From Axinella damicornis (taxonomy: Eukaryota; Porifera; Demospongiae; Axinellida; Axinellidae), in the NCBI GenBank assembly GCA_963931865.1, contig OZ007505.1, forward strand, positions 17,000,294 to 17,064,293: DNA of 64,000 nucleotides, given 5' to 3'. The notes below the pieces were generated by a model. The model was not told the DNA's origin. It searched no databases and worked only from the letters and a program-made list of their open reading frames with translations. The translations under genes and the position numbers were made by a program. The first letter of the stretch is position 1. Each line of letters begins with the position of its first letter. Below, in pieces: positions 23,033 through 32,519 of the stretch.

Positions 23033-23060
23033 GGGGGGGGGGGGGGGGGGGGGGGGGGGG
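23033..23060. repeat. Poly-G run near the right breakpoint of the duplication
   Basis: About 28 G residues, only 37 bp before the point where the duplicated unit switches to STELLO sequence. The partner at 46678-46718 has 41 G. Confidence 0.85.
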
Positions 23061-23097
23061 ATACTTTACTATAGCTTTGATTGGTTTATGGGGAAAC

Positions 23098-23411
23098 ACT
23101 TTTAATGGTGAAGCTGTACGTACATTCCCAGTTGAAAGAAAAAGGTTTACCTCTTTTGTTACACCGAAGATCCGCAAGAAGGCCAGACCGGACCCATGGT
23201 GTGAGCGGTGGGGTGTGGTAGCAACCATCTCTGAGCCTTTGGAAGCAGTACGTCGTTGGGTAAGGCTGGATGGCTGTTGTTTGGTGATTGTTGGTGATGG
23301 CAAAAAGTACGAAACTGGATGGAAAAAAGGGGAAGGCAATGATGTGGTTGTTGTCCTAAGCCCACATGACCAGAAAGCTTTGAACTTTGCTTTTTTCAAT
23401 GCTGTTTCCAA
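23098..23411 (+). pseudogene. Truncated STELLO glycosyltransferase fragment
   Basis: This matches codons of the intact gene at 27967-28280 (TFNGEAVRTFPVERKRF through NFAFFNAVSN) nearly base for base, with a few changes such as WCERWG and LDGCCL. It lacks the start codon and membrane anchor, because the left edge is the breakpoint of the segmental duplication. After FFNAVSN it runs straight into reverse-transcriptase sequence on the other strand. It cannot make a working enzyme. Confidence 0.85.
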
Positions 23412-23600
23412 TACTTGTTCAAGTGGTGCCTCGTTAAGTAGGATCTGTGGAGGATGACTGAGATTCCGCTTTGTTGAGAGCAGCATGGTCTTACATTTGG
23501 CTGGGTTAAGTGATAAATTATTGTGATCTACCCATGAACTGATTTTATCAATGTCCATTTGCAACTGCTGGTAATCCTCACTGCACTTGATTTGTTTGTA
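23412..23600 (-). pseudogene. Reverse-transcriptase fragment of a non-LTR (LINE) element
   Basis: Read on the - strand, the peptide contains SEDYQQLQMDIDKISSWVDH, then NLSLNPAKCKTMLLS and PLEQV. This is the stretch just after the YADD core of jockey/CR1-like LINE reverse transcriptases (the usual pattern is LQ.DID....W...N.L.LN..KCK). Only about 60 residues remain, ending exactly at the STELLO junction. The same fragment with the same junction occurs at 54251-54440. Confidence 0.75.
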
Positions 23601-24251
23601 CTTTTATTCGTAACATTTGACCCCACCTCTTCAGCTTCACGTTGTTGTAATAATATTGTAATAATATATTATATTATATGAATGAATTTTATTTTTAGGT
23701 CTCGTCACATGACGGCAGGCCATAAACTTTGACCTATGAAACTGAGTGGTGGCTACATTGTGATAAAAACACATAATGCAGATGAGATTGTTAACTTGTT
23801 AAAGTACGGTTATAATGGGATTTGGGGTAGGAAGGGGGGGGGGGGGGGTTGTCTTTTTTTATATAAGGTAAGTGATCACTCCCACACTTTGGATATGGCC
23901 ATACACGAACACAGTATACGCAATATAGCACCTTGTTCGATGGCAGAGATGTCACGTTGGGGTGCCCTCTGCCAATTATGAAGATTTTTGCAGTCGCAGT
24001 ACACTGAGAGCATTTACAGATCGAGCGCCCTGGTGTAGTCCACTGCTATGAGTAATAATGACCGAGTATACATTTTATATGCGTTCAAGAATGCTAGGAT
24101 CTAGGAATGATAACTAACCACGTGATTTTGTCAAGACATAACTTGACAAAAACTATACATTTGTCATGACTCGGTTATAAGAGGCATAGTAGTCACCCTA
24201 TAACTCATTTAGCTACCTACACGAACTACAATTGCAGTTCTTTTCTGTTGG

Positions 24252-24569
24252 TAGTCTGGTTCCCAGACCCACCGAGAGGAAGGGTCTGGGCAAATGACTT
24301 GCACTTCCGTGTAGCCGAGCACTGCATTCCGGCGAAAGTGTTGATTCGATTAGGGAAAACCGCACGTACGTTATCTAGTACGTGTGACTGATGAATAGCG
24401 TTATAATATGCGCGCGCGCACCTGTACATAATATTATTCATCAGTCGCGAGTCCCGCATCTGCGGCTTCTCACCTACTCTGAATGAAATTCTTCGGCTAT
24501 GCGGAAGCGCGATTCATTTGCCCAGACCCTTCCTCTCGGTGGGTGGGTCTGGGTCCGGGAACCAGACTA
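24252..24569. mobile_element. Palindromic transposon, 318 bp, 9-bp target duplication
   Basis: Left end TAGTCTGGTTCCCAGACCC, right end GGGTCCGGGAACCAGACTA, with about 55 bp of inverted homology (GAGAGGAAGGGTCTGGGCAA). Exact 9-bp target duplication TTCTGTTGG at 24243-24251 and 24570-24578. The left half recurs at 55124-55343, where the right half is missing. Confidence 0.88.
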
Positions 24570-24837
24570 TTCTGTTGGTGGCTCCAACTGAACAGTCCAG
24601 GAGAGCTTTCAACGTGCATGGCACTTGACTGAGTAGGTGGCAAACGAATTCATCCAGGGAGCACGAGTCTGTGCCATCATGGATAATATAGTATTATCCA
24701 TGGTGCCATCAGGCTAGCTCTCGCGCCTCCGAACGCCAGGCAGTTCGTGGGACGGACAGAATCCGCGAATCCGGACCGTTTCCGCTAGTCCGCAATCCGC
24801 TAGGGAGAGTGCGGTTGCCCCTCGATCGAGAGTGTAT

Positions 24838-24935
24838 ACGAGCTACCGGTCATTTTCTATTTCCAGTCAATTGCCAAATCCTTACCCCAAGTGGAGACCT
24901 TCAACTTCTGGTGTACACTTGGATATCCAGGTACT
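24838..24935. repeat. Third copy of the ~100-bp upstream module
   Basis: Same block as 14791-14895 (GAGCTACCGG, TTTTCTATTTCCAG, TTACCCCAAGTGGAGACCTTC), here 2.7 kb upstream of the intact STELLO gene and outside the segmental duplication. Confidence 0.6.
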
Positions 24936-25198
24936 ACCATGTAGCTACCTACTCAAATTTAACTGAGCAGTGTGTTAAACTATCAATAGTCGGACATGTC
25001 TAAGTCCTAGTTATGCCGTCTTTGGCGATGATCTTTTCACGCACTCTCAGAGTAATAAGTAATTACTAAGGGCCGAGCACTGCAACAAGGTCACTCGTTT
25101 TCATTTTAACCTGGTTGCATGTAAAACGCGGAACATGGAATGGAATGGAACGTGGAATGGAACGTGGAACGGATGTAAAATGTTGTAATGAGTCCAAT

Positions 25199-26395
25199 TA
25201 GTCTCGTGCCCAGACCACACCCCCCGAGGGGAGAGACGGTCTGGTGAACGAAGTCGAATTTCTTGGGCTTATTACCGGAATGTGGTAAGGACCAATGAGA
25301 TCGCGAGATTGTTAATAATTACGTAGTAATCGCTTTGAATACTCATAAGCTGGAGAAGACAACAGCCAAGAGCCTTTCCCATGCCAGTTTGCCCTTAGCG
25401 CTGACTGTGTAAGGCAACGCTACGTCGTGGCGACAACTTCTGAAGACCTTTGCGCTCGATTGTGCTAGTTGTGAGCCCTGTGACATCGCTTATGGGATCA
25501 AGTTGAGACTGAGCTTTGGAAGCGAGGTCAGCAAAGGGATCAAGTACTAGTCTCGCGGGCCAGACGTTCGCGGCGCGCGGAGGGGAGGGCGGCGCGCGGG
25601 AAGGGGGAAAAAGAACGTCTGGTCACTATAGACAGGTTTTCGTGGACGTCGCCGGAATGTTGGCGATACCAATCAGATTGGAGAGCGTTCAATAATTACA
25701 TTTACCTTCCGTATTGCTCACATGATCCGCACAGATTGAAACGAGAACAAGAACAGATTTGCGAGTTAGATGGCCTTTAGAGTTGCAAGTGAACAGCACG
25801 AACAACACGCAACCAGATCACCGACGTCGAAGCTTTGAAGAAAGGCAGTGCAGACACTTCCTTCCTCGTGACATTTGATATGACGTCACGTTTTTGAATT
25901 CCTCCATGTCACGGAAACCTGTCTATAGTGACCAGACGTTCTTTTTCCCCCTTCCCGCGCGCCGCCCTCCCCTCCGCGCGCCGCGAACGTCTGGCCCGCG
26001 AGACTAATCAAGTACAACGAAGGGCCCTCTAGGTGCAAGCTAATGCTGGCCCTAGCCCCCTAAGGGGCCGTTCTTCGCATTTGACCCCAGTAAAGTGCCT
26101 GAAAGGACTGCCAAACGAACGGGAAGCAGATTTCATAACGGCGAAGGATGCTTCAAAGATCTTCTATGAGCCATGGGTGAGCGGCAAAAGGTTAGTACAT
26201 CTTCTCTCCAGATATGAGTAGCCATGATCGCGCTTGGTTGACACGGGAGCCTTCAGCAGACGCTTTCGCAGGCACTTAACACCACGGGATTATACAATGA
26301 TTACACATTCCGTAGTATGCTTCAAGCCCAAGAAATTCGACTTCGTTCACCAGACCGTCTCTCCCCTCGGGGGGTGTGGTCTGGGCACGAGAATA
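25199..26395. mobile_element. Palindromic transposon, outer element of a nested pair, 9-bp target duplication
   Basis: Left end TAGTCTCGTGCCCAGACCAC, right end GTGGTCTGGGCACGAGAATA, with CGAGGGGAGAGACGGTCTGG and its complement just inside. Exact 9-bp target duplication GAGTCCAAT at 25190-25198 and 26396-26404. The inner element 25548-26006 accounts for 459 bp of it. A short open frame at 26033-26221 inside it resembles nothing I know. Confidence 0.88.
25548..26006. mobile_element. Inner nested palindromic transposon with ~100-bp arms, 9-bp target duplication
   Basis: Left end TAGTCTCGCGGGCCAGACG, right end CGTCTGGCCCGCGAGACTA. The arms (about 100 bp each, very GC-rich, including GGGGAGGGCGGCGCGCGGG) are almost perfect reverse complements through CACTATAGACAGGTTTTCG. 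Exact target duplication ATCAAGTAC at 25539-25547 and 26007-26015. It inserted into the outer element of the same terminal type. Confidence 0.9.
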
Positions 26396-27189
26396 GAGTC
26401 CAATAAGCGTATCAATCAAGGTGGGCGTTAATTGGAGCTGGCGCGAGTGAAGTCTCGCGCACGGTCGAGTCACACGAGTCATGGTGACAATCATATCGCG
26501 AGAGAGAGCTCAGCCTAGGCGCCTGGCCACACGAGACTACCGGCAGGTTGTATGCCCTGGATGTGAGAAGTTCACAAGATGTTAGCTGACATGACTATGC
26601 CATCCGAGTGAAGCAGGGCTATAATTACGGTCTTCGGGCCAGCATAGCAGCACAGCTAGGTCTATAGCACTAGCACAGCTAGTACACGTTCATACAGCTT
26701 ACACTAGTGATCCTGCTCGTGCTTTAATATTCGTCAGAAGACAAGCTTCACTTCGCTGATCGGTCAACTGCATGTTAACATTCATGACATTCTCCATCCA
26801 GGCCCAGGGCATAACAACCTGTAGTGACGGGTAGTCTCGCGCAGCCAGGTTGTCACTCGCGCGACAATTGTCATCAGTCACCATCTCCCTTGACTCGACT
26901 CTTTCACTGTCTATGCCGACTACTGCATGTCGCGCCAGCCCCAATTAACGCCCACCTTAATTAACACGCTTATTAGGCTTCCTCATTAGTCATCTGCCTT
27001 CAGATCATCAAATCTGACCAATGTGAGTCATCTAGCTATAGCTAGCTACCCATTGCACATGGCCTAGGCTAAGATTGGAGCAATTGGATGGTCAGAATAC
27101 ATAGGTAGATTTTGGTTGTCCACATAGCTAGCTAGCTAATGTGTTCTGTTGTCATCCTAGAAATAATAAGGGCATAAGTAAACAATCAG

Positions 27190-27375
27190 GGAATATATGC
27201 GGCAGCTGAAGTGGACACAATCGGGGTGCATCAACTGAAACAGATGCAATCTGGGAGCAGCAATTGAACTGGACGCAAACTAAACAGACACTATTGGGGA
27301 GCAGCACCTGAAGCAGATGCAATCGGGGAGTAGCTAGCAGCTGGTGAAGCAGATACAATCGGGGAGCAGCAGCTC
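27190..27375. repeat. Degenerate ~28-bp tandem repeat upstream of STELLO
   Basis: Units of the type GCAGCTGAAGTGGACACAATCGGGG repeat about six times with drift. The same repeat precedes the STELLO pseudogene (53190-53335) and appears in opposite orientation at 63160-63245. Confidence 0.7.
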
Positions 27376-27616
27376 TGTACAGAGAACTGTCCGGCACACA
27401 CCAGATTGCTCACGTAGGCGAATGAGGGTGCAGTAGCTGAGTGAGCGATGTATGTATGCTATTACCTGACAATTATAGCAACCACAATTATTAATATTTG
27501 GGATGCACGGCCAAGAATGTTACTAATTGTTTGCAATTCTTTTCTTGATCAGGTAGCTACTGGTGTGAAAATACATCCAGACAACACTCAACATTTACTC
27601 CTGGTCAATCATCAAC

Positions 27617-30460
27617 ATGCAAACAATAACAAGAAAGCAGTTTCTGTTCGGCCTTGTTATACTTATTGTGGTGCAGGTAATTCTTGAAAGCCGTTGGGTA
27701 TATACATGCAACACAAATACATTCACTAGTAATGGTCATGGAGTTGAAGATGTTAGTCACACCGCCAATCTTGATCAAATTCCTGACAACAAACCTCTCC
27801 CATCTTCACTCGAACAACAAAGAAGAGTTGTTAGAACCCACACTCATGAAAGTTCATCTGTAGGATACACTTTTAATGACAACAACAAACCTCTCCCATC
27901 TTCACTTGACCAACAACAAACAAGAGAAACAGGTGTTGTTAGAAACCACAGTCATGACAGTGGATACACTTTTAATGGTGAAGCTGTACGTACATTCCCA
28001 GTTGAAAGAAAAAGGTTTACCTCTTTTGTTACACCGAAGATCCGCAAGAAGGCCAGACCGGACCCATGTTGTGAGCGGTGGGGTGTGGTAGCAACCATCT
28101 CTGAGCCTTTGGAAGCAGTACGTCGTTGGGTAAGGCTGGATGGCTGGTGTTTGGTGATTGTTGGTGATGGCAAAAAGTACGAAACTGGATGGACAAAAGG
28201 GGAAGGCAATGACGTGGTTGTTGTCCTAAGCCCAGACGACCAGAAAGCTTTGAACTTTGCTTTTTTCAATGCTGTTTCCAATAACCTAGGCCTTAAAAAT
28301 ATCGGCTACCTGTATGCTATTATGCATGGTGCTACTGTCATCTGGGACTTTGACAATTACAACATGTTAAAATTCTGGATACCTGATGCAGCACCCAAAG
28401 ATGCACCGTCTATCAATGCAGCCATACCCAGTCCAGGTGTTGAAACCATCCATGTTGTTGAGCCATACCAACACAACTTCTTGACCTACAACCCCTATCC
28501 TAAGCTTGGTGCACCAACACTACCATCATGGCCCCGGGGTCTACCATTGTCCCACATCAATTTGCCCGAATGTTTTAACACATCAACTAAGGTCCGTGAA
28601 GTCAGTCACCTGTCTGTGGCTGTCCTCCAGTCCCTGACTGATTACCAACCCGATTCTGATGCCATCTACCAAGTGACATTGCCAAAACGATTCTCCTTTA
28701 CAAGATCAACTGAGACCAAACCCCTAGTTGTTCCAAAAGGGGTATTGACACCATACAATGCACGATCAACGCTACACTTTGAGACAAGCTTCTGGGCTCT
28801 CCTGTTACCTGTTACAGTTCATGACCGAGTTTCTGACATATGGCGCAGCTACTTTGCACAAAGGCTGTTCTGGGATGTGGGTCTCCAGTTGGGGTTTCTG
28901 GCACGCCCACTAGTTGTTCAGAATCGGGACCATTGTAGCCGTTTTGATGATCTAGATGCAGAGAGAGATCTTTATGAGAAAGGTGAACACCTGGTTGAGT
29001 TCTTAGGCAGGTGGGAGGGTAAAGGGAAGACACTGGTAGAGCGTGTAGAAGAATTGTGGGTTGCCTTATATGAACGTCAGTACATAGAACTTGAGGATAT
29101 CTTCCTCTTGCAACAGTGGCTGCAGATTCTTGTTGATATTGGCTACAACTTTCCTGACTTGTCAGGGACACCATCATCTTGGTCATCTCTAGTAACCCGA
29201 CATAACACTGCCAAGGCAGATGATGTAGAGGATGTGAATGTTTGTGAGACTGCAACATCACTAACATTCTGGACGTCTGATGTGCATGATGGCACACGTA
29301 TTGACTTACCAACTGCATTAGCAAGCATGGGTCACAAAGTAATCCTTGCTGGATTCAAGAGATGGAAAACCCCATATCCATTTGTAATGAACATGACAGG
29401 AATTAATGTTTATGAAAACATTTCTCCTGTGATTGTAAGACTGTCCCACAGGCATACACCTTTGACAGAAGCTATGACAATAGAAAACTTTGAATTTTAC
29501 AAAAATGACAATCAGATTGCATCTGCAGACGCCTTTATGTGCATGTTTCCAGCCTCAATGTGTGAGATGTGGATGCCCTTCAACAAAACCATCATTGTTG
29601 CACCTGCCCATCGGTACAATCTGGAAAGGTGTACACCAGAACAGTGGGGACGTTTGACCGAGCATTTCCAGACACTAGCTTCCATGGACAATCCAAAGCA
29701 TATACTTGCTGCTGAAAGTGTTTATGACCAGGAGTATCTTCGCCATTACACTGGAATAGATCCACTACCACTGTACAGTTTCAGTGGCTTCTACACAGCA
29801 AACAACACTTACGCACCTAAGAGGAGTGAAATCTTGGCTTTTGGAACCTGGGATGATCGCCTACAGCGTGTGAAAAAGGTTAGAATCCGTAATGTCCGCA
29901 GCATCTACCCTAAGTACCACCTCTCCGACATAACCAACCATCGTGCTGTTGTTTACCTCCCCTACGCTGTCATGTCTTACAAGCTCACAGAATTGTATTC
30001 ACTGTGTGTTCCAATGTTTATGCCAAGCATGAAGTTCATTCGCAACATCGGGAGAACAGTACAGCATGATCGGTCATCTCTAGGTTTTTGGTACTGTGAT
30101 AATCAGGATTTGAATGAACAGATGAAAGCACACCCGAACAGTCCTCATCCTTACAGTCCCAACATTGACATGCCTCAGGACAGTGAAGCCGAGTTTTATT
30201 GGCTACAATTTGCAGACTTCTTCCAATGGCCTCACGTTACTTACTTTGATGACTTTCAGGACCTTGAAAGGAAGCTACTAGAAGCTGACTTTGATAGAAT
30301 CCACAGTCTCATGGTTGAAGAAGTTGCAATGAAGAGAAGAAAATTGTTGCTCAACTTGTGCAAGGCATCAAAGAAAATACAAAGTGGACGGATTGTGCCA
30401 CAGGATTACAAATATGCAATTCAGCAACTTTATGGTGTGTCAAGGCTCCAAGTTACTTGA
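27617..30460 (+). CDS. STELLO-like glycosyltransferase, 947 aa, single exon
   Basis: One uninterrupted frame from ATG to TGA. Residues 8-24 (QFLFGLVILIVVQVILESRW) are a signal anchor, predicting a type II Golgi protein, followed by a Ser/Asn/Gln-rich stem to about residue 115. The first domain (about 120-540) has STELLO (formerly DUF288) family features: WGVVATISEPLEAVRRW, YAIMHGATVIWDFDN (about 233-249) and FWALLLPVTVHDRVSDIWR with FAQRLFWDVGLQLGF (about 392-428). STELLO proteins are best known from plants, where they sit in the Golgi and assist cellulose synthase assembly; animal homologues are poorly characterised. The rest (about 540-947) looks like a second, GT-B-type domain (TSDVHDGTRIDLPTALASMG; YKLTELYSLCVPMFMP near 790), which is inference. 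The lack of introns contrasts with the spliced neighbours. Two truncated copies lie nearby. The donor and acceptor sugars cannot be told from sequence. Confidence 0.82.
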   Translation: MQTITRKQFLFGLVILIVVQVILESRWVYTCNTNTFTSNGHGVEDVSHTANLDQIPDNKPLPSSLEQQRRVVRTHTHESSSVGYTFNDNNKPLPSSLDQQQTRETGVVRNHSHDSGYTFNGEAVRTFPVERKRFTSFVTPKIRKKARPDPCCERWGVVATISEPLEAVRRWVRLDGWCLVIVGDGKKYETGWTKGEGNDVVVVLSPDDQKALNFAFFNAVSNNLGLKNIGYLYAIMHGATVIWDFDNYNMLKFWIPDAAPKDAPSINAAIPSPGVETIHVVEPYQHNFLTYNPYPKLGAPTLPSWPRGLPLSHINLPECFNTSTKVREVSHLSVAVLQSLTDYQPDSDAIYQVTLPKRFSFTRSTETKPLVVPKGVLTPYNARSTLHFETSFWALLLPVTVHDRVSDIWRSYFAQRLFWDVGLQLGFLARPLVVQNRDHCSRFDDLDAERDLYEKGEHLVEFLGRWEGKGKTLVERVEELWVALYERQYIELEDIFLLQQWLQILVDIGYNFPDLSGTPSSWSSLVTRHNTAKADDVEDVNVCETATSLTFWTSDVHDGTRIDLPTALASMGHKVILAGFKRWKTPYPFVMNMTGINVYENISPVIVRLSHRHTPLTEAMTIENFEFYKNDNQIASADAFMCMFPASMCEMWMPFNKTIIVAPAHRYNLERCTPEQWGRLTEHFQTLASMDNPKHILAAESVYDQEYLRHYTGIDPLPLYSFSGFYTANNTYAPKRSEILAFGTWDDRLQRVKKVRIRNVRSIYPKYHLSDITNHRAVVYLPYAVMSYKLTELYSLCVPMFMPSMKFIRNIGRTVQHDRSSLGFWYCDNQDLNEQMKAHPNSPHPYSPNIDMPQDSEAEFYWLQFADFFQWPHVTYFDDFQDLERKLLEADFDRIHSLMVEEVAMKRRKLLLNLCKASKKIQSGRIVPQDYKYAIQQLYGVSRLQVT

Positions 30461-30896
30461 TTTTGTATTTCTGGGGCTACAACACTGTTATGATTAGTTT
30501 GGCTAGGGGTGTACACTAACTAAAAGTACAGCTATAATTTACTGAATTTGAAACTCATTGGAATGGAGATGCATTAACTGCATGCATTCTGACGTCAAAT
30601 GCTCGGCATACACTGTGGTATATTATGCCCTTAACTACCTACATCATTGTGTATAGAGTCCACTGACCCCGGTTTGCCCACTAGTACCATTTTGGAATAT
30701 CTCACAGCATTAGATTCCAGCCACTTTACCCTCCAATAATCCTACCAGCAAACCCCTTAAGAAATCTTCAGCAAGCAAATAATATCATTCTGCTGCCAGT
30801 CGTGCAGTGCATGCAGCTTCAGTGTAAACTCGATCCTGTCCCATCACAATGTTGTGAGACTGTCTGCTGCTTTTAGCTCGAGACTGAGTGTTGCAT

Positions 30897-31076
30897 GAAG
30901 AGTGGACACAGACCATGAAGAGTGGACACAGACCACGAAGAGTGGACACAGACCACGAAGAGTGGACACAGACCACGAAGAGTGGACACAGACCACGAAG
31001 AGTGGACACAGACCACGAAGAGTGGACACAGACCATGAAGAGTGGACACAGACCATGAAGAGTGGACACAAACCGC
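30897..31076. repeat. 20-bp minisatellite, nine units
   Basis: Nine consecutive 20-bp units GAAGAGTGGACACAGACCAC, with CAT instead of CAC in the outer units and a diverged last unit. Because 20 is not a multiple of three, open frames appear in several phases; none is a gene. It lies 300 bp before the left breakpoint of duplication copy 2. Confidence 0.95.
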
Positions 31077-31376
31077 GTTTGCGATAATTAATATTGGGTT
31101 CAAAGTTATGTGCCACAATGATAGTAGATCAATCGTTTAAAATGCAAACAAGTTCACCATGGCAAAGATGATTTCATCACCTTGGAGATTCTTACAAGGC
31201 TAAGGGCAAGCTAATCCCGGAATGAAAACAGCACGGCTTTGTGCAGTCATGTACCAGAGAGAGACAAGGCTAACAGATCTAGCATGAGACTCCCAAGAAA
31301 CACTGAGAACCCAAGTAGCCTAAATTCAATTATGATGTGCCTTGGGGATAAAAGTGGCCATTAATTTTATAGGCAC

Positions 31377-32487
31377 AGAAAGTGATCCTAGCGTTCTCGT
31401 CCCAAGCACTCTGACCCCAAGGTCTCAGGAGAAGTCTCTCCCTGATTCTGGCTTGATCTCTACACTCTTCAAGGGTAAGAGAAGGAAGAGAGAGCTGATT
31501 CACGATGGCGGCCCGCAAGAGTCTCAGAGAGAGAGCAAGAGGAGTAGGCACGTAGACAACGATCACAAGAGAGAAGGACTGAGGAGCGAGCAACAGAGCA
31601 TGGGGGACTCAACGGGAGCAGCAATGGGAGCTAGCTTGTTCTCTGGGCCGCGGTCTACGAGAAGTAGGGGTAAAGTCAAACAGCCAGAAAGAGGGAAGAC
31701 CAATGATGACGGTGTTGGTTTAGAGACCAAGGAGACTGGAACAGCTAGGCTGCATCACTCAGTAATGGCTGTTCACAATAAGGCTGGACCCGAGACTGAA
31801 GTTGATGAAGCTTCACTGGCAGCTACCTCTAAGAACGTTGATAAATCTTTAAGTCTGCCTACTCCGAGAACACCCAAGAAGAGACCGCAAGAAGATCACT
31901 CCGCCACGTCTCCTTTCCTCAGCACCAGGAAACACCGGAAGGTTGAGGCGATAATAATAGGTCCACCTACAAAGGAAGATGATGCAAATGCGACCACCAA
32001 TACCTCAACGTTAGGAACAGCTGCTGCATCCTTCACAGATAACCCCGCCACACTTAGTTGTACACAGCACACACAAAACACGTCCAAACTAGCCACCGGA
32101 ACTGGGCTGGTCACGCCCTTCACCTGTTTGACCTTCCCAGTGGGCGTGGTCTGCAGCACTGGAGGTAAGAGGATGAAGGCAAGCACCAGCACCAACGCCG
32201 ATATTTGGAACAATGATAATGGAGATGGTACAATGCTCGGAAGAGGAGGGGGTGAGGGAGAGGATCCATTGGGATTCCAGGAACCTCCTCGGAAAAACTA
32301 TAAGCCTGTGTGCACAGAGGATGGTTTCATCCTGGCAAGGAGCAAGCCAAAACTGCAGGTGGGCAGACATTAAACGTCTGGTGTAGTGCCGAAGCTCAAT
32401 TGCACGATTTAAGTGTGAAGCCTCTGTTGATACCAATGATGAAATGTCTATTGCTATATAGTAGTGTTTCCCCCAAAGCTGACAGGA

Positions 32488-32519
<32 letters not shown>

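Larger units (their letters stand above)
6961..23097. repeat. Segmental duplication, copy 1 (partner 31377-46753)
   Basis: From AGAAAGTGATCCTAGC at 6961, inside the long nibrin exon, to GGGGAAAC ending at 23097 downstream of the gulonolactone oxidase, the sequence recurs in direct orientation at 31377-46753 with scattered substitutions and small indels, in introns as well as exons. Copy 1 is about 760 bp longer, almost all of it the transposon at 13983-14702. The left breakpoint is mid-exon; the right breakpoint joins a truncated STELLO gene. I could not compute percent identity. Confidence 0.95.

Noticed and set aside
23020..23060. Fusion reading frame joining sequence before the poly-G run to the STELLO fragment
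   Set aside because: It depends on translating the poly-G run as polyglycine and starts without gene context; the STELLO part is a truncated copy.
30785..31118. Cys/Ser-rich repetitive peptides on the - strand and a + strand counterpart
   Set aside because: These are translations of the 20-bp minisatellite in different frames.
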